From: Candidatus Caldarchaeum sp.
GTDB taxonomy: Archaea > Thermoproteota > Nitrososphaeria_A > Caldarchaeales > Caldarchaeaceae
Length of the DNA stretch: 35,321 nucleotides
NCBI GenBank assembly: GCA_025054515.1
Contig: JANWZT010000003.1
Coordinates: forward strand, 1 to 35,321
Reading direction: 5' to 3'
Made by a program: the position numbers and the translations under genes. Below the pieces are notes generated by a model that was not told the DNA's origin, made no database searches, and saw nothing but the letters and a program-made list of their open reading frames with translations. Of this stretch, positions 32,112-35,321 are shown piece by piece (position 1 is the first letter of the stretch; the number at the start of each line of letters is the position of its first letter).

Positions 32112-32885
32112 TTGAAACGGCGGGTTGAACAGAGCGTTTTAGGGCTTCTGGCGTCGCGAAGGTCTATCCGCAAATTCCGGAAATCCCCCATCAGCGAGGA
32201 AATTCTCCATCTCATCGTCGAAACCGGCCAATCGGCTCCCTGCTATTTTCAAGCATATTCGGTCATCTGGCTGAAGTCGGAGCAGCTCATCGAATCGGCT
32301 TTCGAAACCTGCGGAACGGAGGCGATCAAACAGGCTTCTGCGGTTTTGCTGGTGTGTGTCGATTTCAATAAGCTGGAAACCTTCGCGGAGACGGTGACGA
32401 GCGAGCATTTTCTCAACCTTGACGCTTATCCGGCGGAGGTTTTGCTCAGCGTCTTGGAGGTTGGGCTGATGGTGGAGAACATGGTTATCGCGTCTGAGGC
32501 CCTTGGATACGGCACCCTGCTTCTTGACTGCGGGATCTACGAATGCGAAAGATTCACGGAATTGCTGAAGCTTCCGAACGGCGTGATTCCTTTGACGATT
32601 CTCCTGATCGGCGAGAAGGACGAAAACCCGCCGCCGAGGCCCCGCTGGCCTCTTGAAACAGTTCTTCACGTCGACGGCTACAGACCAATCACGTCCAAAG
32701 ACGCCGAGAAATATCTTGAAACGGCGGAGAAGCTACTGGCCCGGGAGGGATATCTGCTGAAATACGCCAACTTCAAGGGCAGCTACTCCGAATACCTCGC
32801 CGAAAGGTTCAACGCCAACAAAGAACTCCGCCAATCCTACAACGCACTTTCATCCTTCATCCGCAAACACGGCGTGAAGGTTTAA
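32112..32885 (+). CDS. Nitroreductase-family protein
   Basis: The protein fits the FMN-dependent nitroreductase superfamily. The N-terminal LLASRRSIRKFRKSPIS is the classic phosphate/FMN-binding start. VETGQSAPCYFQAYSVIWLKS follows, then the helix GLMVENMVIASEALGYGTLLLDCG and the late PLTILLIGEKDENPPPRPR motif. A roughly 60-residue C-terminal helical extension (EKYLETAEKLL to FIRKHGVKV) is added. Adjacent TTG codons at 32109 and 32112 are the likeliest starts; a TTG at 32028 would add residues that do not look like protein. No clear TATA box is at leaderless distance, so the start remains uncertain. Substrate and redox partner are unknown. Confidence 0.8.
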   Translation: MKRRVEQSVLGLLASRRSIRKFRKSPISEEILHLIVETGQSAPCYFQAYSVIWLKSEQLIESAFETCGTEAIKQASAVLLVCVDFNKLETFAETVTSEHFLNLDAYPAEVLLSVLEVGLMVENMVIASEALGYGTLLLDCGIYECERFTELLKLPNGVIPLTILLIGEKDENPPPRPRWPLETVLHVDGYRPITSKDAEKYLETAEKLLAREGYLLKYANFKGSYSEYLAERFNANKELRQSYNALSSFIRKHGVKV

Positions 32886-32893
32886 GGGTTCGT

Positions 32894-32902
32894 GCTTAAA
32901 TC
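32894..32902 (+). promoter_or_regulatory. TATA box for the prenyl diphosphate synthase gene
   Basis: GCTTAAATC is centred 27 bases before the ATG at 32925, which decides for that start over the GTG at 32892. Confidence 0.5.
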
Positions 32903-32924
32903 TTCGGAACGCGAATATGCGGCG

Positions 32925-33986
32925 ATGAGTTTAGAAGCCGAAGTATCCGCGATGCTTTCGGATTACGCCGCGGCGGTGGAGAAGGCCGTGGAAGAAATCG
33001 TGCCGAAAACAACTGACACGGCGTATCTTCTGCGCTGGTTCGGGCAACCTGTTTTCCGCTACAGCCCCGAATCTCTGACGGAAGGGCTGTCGAAGCCCTT
33101 CTGGGAGCTGTTCAGACGTGGTGGAAAACGCTGGAGACCGGCTTTAACCCTGATAACCTACGAAGCTCTCGGAGGAAAGGCCTCGGACATTTACCAAGCC
33201 GCGGCCATCCCCGAAATAATCCACAACGCAACCTTGATAGTCGACGACGTCGAAGACGGAAGCCTTTACAGAAGAGGAGGCCCTTGCATCCACCGTATCT
33301 ACGGCGTCGACGTCGCCGTCAACGCGGGCAACGCATTCTACTACATACCCGTCTACCTCGTGGCGAAGCAAACCGACGAAACCAAAGCGGGGAAACTTCT
33401 GGAAAAATACGTCGAAATGATGGTCAAACTCAGCCTCGGCCAAACCATGGACATCGTCTGGCACAGAGGTCTCGTAACAGATGTGACCGAGGAACATTAT
33501 CTGCAGATGGCGTGTTTCAAAACGGGTGCTCTTTCGCGTTTCGCCGTCGAGCTCGCGGCCATTTACGCGGGACGGCTTGAGCTGTTGACTGATTTGGGAA
33601 GGTTCGGCGAAGCCGTCGGCGTGGCCTTCCAGATTCAAGACGACTATCTCAACATCTTCGGCGACGAAGCCAAATACGGCAAAGAAATCGGCGGAGACAT
33701 CACCGAAGGCAAGCACACCTTGATGACCGTCTACGCCCTCCGACATCTCCCACCGGAGAAAAGTAAACGCCTGCGAGAAATCCTTTCGATGCACACGTCG
33801 GAACAGAATATGATAGCGGAAGCAATCCAGCTGATCAAACAGTCGGGTGCGGGAGAATACGCCCGAAATGTTTCGAAGAAAATAATATCAGAGGCATGGG
33901 CGCAAATCGACCCGTTGCTACCGCCTTCAGAGGCGAAAGAGAAGCTCAACAAGCTGGCGACCTTCCTCGTCGAAAGAACCCTTTAA
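32925..33986 (+). CDS. Isoprenyl (probably geranylgeranyl) diphosphate synthase
   Basis: The enzyme elongates isoprenoid chains for archaeal membrane lipids. The first aspartate-rich motif is LIVDDVEDGSLYRRGGP (DDxxD, residues about 107-111), preceded by GGKRWRPALTL. The second is FQIQDDYLNIFGDEAKYGKEIGGDITEGKHTLM. In the second motif the last aspartate is replaced by asparagine (DDYLN), which is common in several short-chain synthases. Chain length cannot be fixed from the sequence. An upstream in-frame GTG at 32892 exists but lies upstream of the predicted transcription start. Length is 353 residues. Confidence 0.9.
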   Translation: MSLEAEVSAMLSDYAAAVEKAVEEIVPKTTDTAYLLRWFGQPVFRYSPESLTEGLSKPFWELFRRGGKRWRPALTLITYEALGGKASDIYQAAAIPEIIHNATLIVDDVEDGSLYRRGGPCIHRIYGVDVAVNAGNAFYYIPVYLVAKQTDETKAGKLLEKYVEMMVKLSLGQTMDIVWHRGLVTDVTEEHYLQMACFKTGALSRFAVELAAIYAGRLELLTDLGRFGEAVGVAFQIQDDYLNIFGDEAKYGKEIGGDITEGKHTLMTVYALRHLPPEKSKRLREILSMHTSEQNMIAEAIQLIKQSGAGEYARNVSKKIISEAWAQIDPLLPPSEAKEKLNKLATFLVERTL

Positions 33987-33997
33987 AACACTTATGC
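33981..33997 (+). promoter_or_regulatory. TATA region for the adenosine-specific kinase gene
   Basis: CTTTAAAA (33981-33988) and ACTTATGC (about 33990-33997) are both TATA-like. The second is about 28 bases from the ATG at 34022, at leaderless spacing. Confidence 0.4.
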
Positions 33998-34021
33998 AGG
34001 CTCCAACCATTTGGTACACGT

Positions 34022-34513
34022 ATGTCAAGCGTCAAAATAGAGGTTGTGGAGGTGAAGATTCCGGAAGGATGCAACGTTGTTTTCGGCATCTCTCATTTCA
34101 TCAAAACCGTTGAAGATGTTTACGAAGCGGTTGTGAACACGGTTCCCGGAGCCAAGTTCGGGCTGGCTTTCATGGAAGCCAGCGGCGAATGCCTCGTCCG
34201 CCACGAAGGAACCGACCCCGACCTACGAAAACACGCCGCCGAAACCATGCTCAAAATCGGAGCCGGCCACACCTTCATCCTCTTCATCAAAGGATTCTAC
34301 CCCATCAACATCATGCAAAGGCTCAAAGACGTGCCCGAAGTCTGCACAATACTCGCCGCAACAGCCAACCCACTTCAGATAATCATAGCAGAAACGGAGC
34401 AAGGCCGCGGAGTTCTCGGCGTCGTCGACGGCCACAAACCAAAGGGAATCGAAGACGAAAAACACATCGAAACACGGAAACAATTCCTCAGAAAAATCGG
34501 ATACAAACTATAG
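34022..34513 (+). CDS. Adenosine-specific kinase family protein (DUF355)
   Basis: The 163-residue protein matches the small archaeal adenosine-specific kinase family. The landmarks I recognise are NVVFGISHFIKTVEDVYEAVVN, PGAKFGLAFMEASGECLVR, GAGHTFILFIKGFYPIN, VPEVCTILAATANPLQIIIAET and RGVLGVVDGHKPKGIE. The known member binds adenosine and transfers phosphate with a fold unlike other kinases; the cellular role is not settled. The ATG at 34022 follows a TATA region at leaderless distance. It converges with the glycosyltransferase at 34527. Confidence 0.85.
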   Translation: MSSVKIEVVEVKIPEGCNVVFGISHFIKTVEDVYEAVVNTVPGAKFGLAFMEASGECLVRHEGTDPDLRKHAAETMLKIGAGHTFILFIKGFYPINIMQRLKDVPEVCTILAATANPLQIIIAETEQGRGVLGVVDGHKPKGIEDEKHIETRKQFLRKIGYKL

Positions 34514-34526
34514 CCCTACGAGTAGT

Positions 34527-35321
34527 TCACAATCCCCTGAATACTTCAGCGTACAACCGCGCAATTCTTTTGACGTCAAAATCTCTAGCCCGTTTCAACC
34601 CTCTATCCCTATAAATTCTCAGAATCGATTCATCGTTCAATACTCGGACGATTTCATCAGCCCATATCTCCTCTTGCCACGTTAAGGGAGAATCCGGTCC
34701 ATGCATCTTGCCGTCAAAAACAGGCATCAAAATTCCATATTCACCGTACTCTGGCTTAAAGAGATGTTTTGGTCTTTGGGAGGAAGGTGCGAGTATTTCG
34801 CGGGGTCCGCTTATGCAATCACTTGACATGACAGGTAGACCACACGATAGGGCCTCCAGAACGACATTTGGGAGATCTTCAAAAAGAGACGGAAGACAGA
34901 AAAGACGACTTCTGGACATGTATTTGAAGGGGTTCGGTCGCCATCCAAGAAAAAAAACCTTGTTTTGAAGTTCTAGTCGCGAAGCGAGTCCCACCAGATA
35001 CATCGCAAACGGACCATCGCCTACCAATACAAGCCTTGATTCTGGAATTTGCTGATTTACTTTCTTGAATATCCGGATCAGATGCCAATGCCCCTTCGAA
35101 CGGTGAAGGCGTCCCACACTAAGTATGACTGGCAAATTTTCCGAAAATAGTTGAGAATCACGGCTGTCGAGCGGTTCTTCCGCCATGACGGACACTTTTT
35201 CTACGTCAACAGGATTCCGAATAACCACGACCTTACTTGGCGGAATCTTCCATCTATTTGTTAGGGCTTGTTTAATCTCCACGCTCGGGGTGATAACCCG
35301 CTTAGAAATTCCAATGGCAAG
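34527..35321 (-). CDS. Glycosyltransferase (GT4/GT-B type), C-terminal part, cut by window end
   Basis: The frame is open to the last base of the window (LAIGISKRVITPSVEIKQAL precedes the GTG at 35282), so the N-terminal domain lies beyond the window. Present are the inter-domain motif VVVIRNPVDVEKV, the second Rossmann domain start PVILSVGRLHRSKGHWHLI, RLVLVGDGPF, KVFFLGWRPN and LPSLFEDLPNVVLEALSCGLPVMSSD (donor-binding E-x7-E-like region). Such enzymes add sugars from nucleotide donors to lipids, polysaccharides or S-layer glycans. Base composition is visibly more AT-rich than in the genes before it, with more AGA/ATA-type codons, which suggests a transferred glycan-gene region. Acceptor and donor are unknown. 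Confidence 0.85.
   Translation of the reverse strand, partial: LAIGISKRVITPSVEIKQALTNRWKIPPSKVVVIRNPVDVEKVSVMAEEPLDSRDSQLFSENLPVILSVGRLHRSKGHWHLIRIFKKVNQQIPESRLVLVGDGPFAMYLVGLASRLELQNKVFFLGWRPNPFKYMSRSRLFCLPSLFEDLPNVVLEALSCGLPVMSSDCISGPREILAPSSQRPKHLFKPEYGEYGILMPVFDGKMHGPDSPLTWQEEIWADEIVRVLNDESILRIYRDRGLKRARDFDVKRIARLYAEVFRGL

Noticed and set aside
1..35321. CRISPR arrays, insertion sequences, rRNA or tRNA genes
   Set aside because: No regularly spaced repeats, transposase motifs or cloverleaf sequences were recognised on either strand by eye.

Overview
The window reads as a stretch of a thermophilic-looking archaeal chromosome, most likely from the Aigarchaeota/Thaumarchaeota side of the tree (inference). 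The support is a set of archaea-type information genes: GatD/GatE, aRF1 with NIKS and GGQ, archaeal UMP kinase, MetRS with tandem zinc knuckles, a NurA nuclease, an isoprenyl diphosphate synthase, an adenosine-specific kinase and FtsZ behind a small ribbon-helix-helix protein. First genes of transcription units mostly have a TATA box centred about 25-30 bases before the start codon, which implies leaderless mRNAs. This spacing was used to choose several starts. TTG starts are frequent, often coupled to the upstream stop through a TTGA overlap. No rRNA, tRNA, CRISPR array or insertion sequence was seen.

Layout. 1-844: C-terminal part of a HerA/DUF87-type ATPase. 867-11581: a peptide-type ABC transporter whose parts are scattered over both strands (permease 867, binding protein 2692-5211, ATPase 8183-9172, permease 9223, ATPase 10622). 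These are interleaved with surface proteins: a coiled-coil protein, a six-Asp-box beta-propeller protein translationally coupled to the binding protein, and a PPC-like secreted protein. The binding protein appears circularly permuted, and one permease carries a large extra external domain. 11617-13814: NurA nuclease and a CaCA-type cation exchanger. 13811-18082: gatE, gatD, a winged-helix regulator and pyrH, all on the minus strand. 18098-20788: a SERCA-like Ca2+ P-type ATPase.

20962-25052: aRF1, an unknown small protein, a HAD phosphatase and methionyl-tRNA synthetase. The MetRS reading frame is broken near its start. 25053-25857: a low-information segment with a frameshifted DUF2283 gene and a convergent small gene that encodes two AbrB-like half repeats. 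25871-30161: a split glutamate synthase made of an FMN/Fe-S domain, a degenerate FMN-domain paralogue, and a glutaminase-GXGXG fusion. 30166-30546: a small Toprim protein. 30727-31951: a 48-residue RHH regulator overlapping ftsZ, with a dyad around the promoter. 32112-34513: a nitroreductase, a polyprenyl diphosphate synthase and an adenosine-specific kinase. 34527-35321: the C-terminal part of a glycosyltransferase in visibly more AT-rich DNA, perhaps the edge of a glycan island.

Most of the window is housekeeping. The points most worth a second look are the permuted binding protein in its surface-protein locus, the symmetric bidirectional leaderless promoter at 9194-9201, the 5' frame break in MetRS together with two other start or frame anomalies within 2.5 kb, the split glutamate synthase with an apparently inactive FMN subunit, and the autoregulation-like RHH-ftsZ unit.
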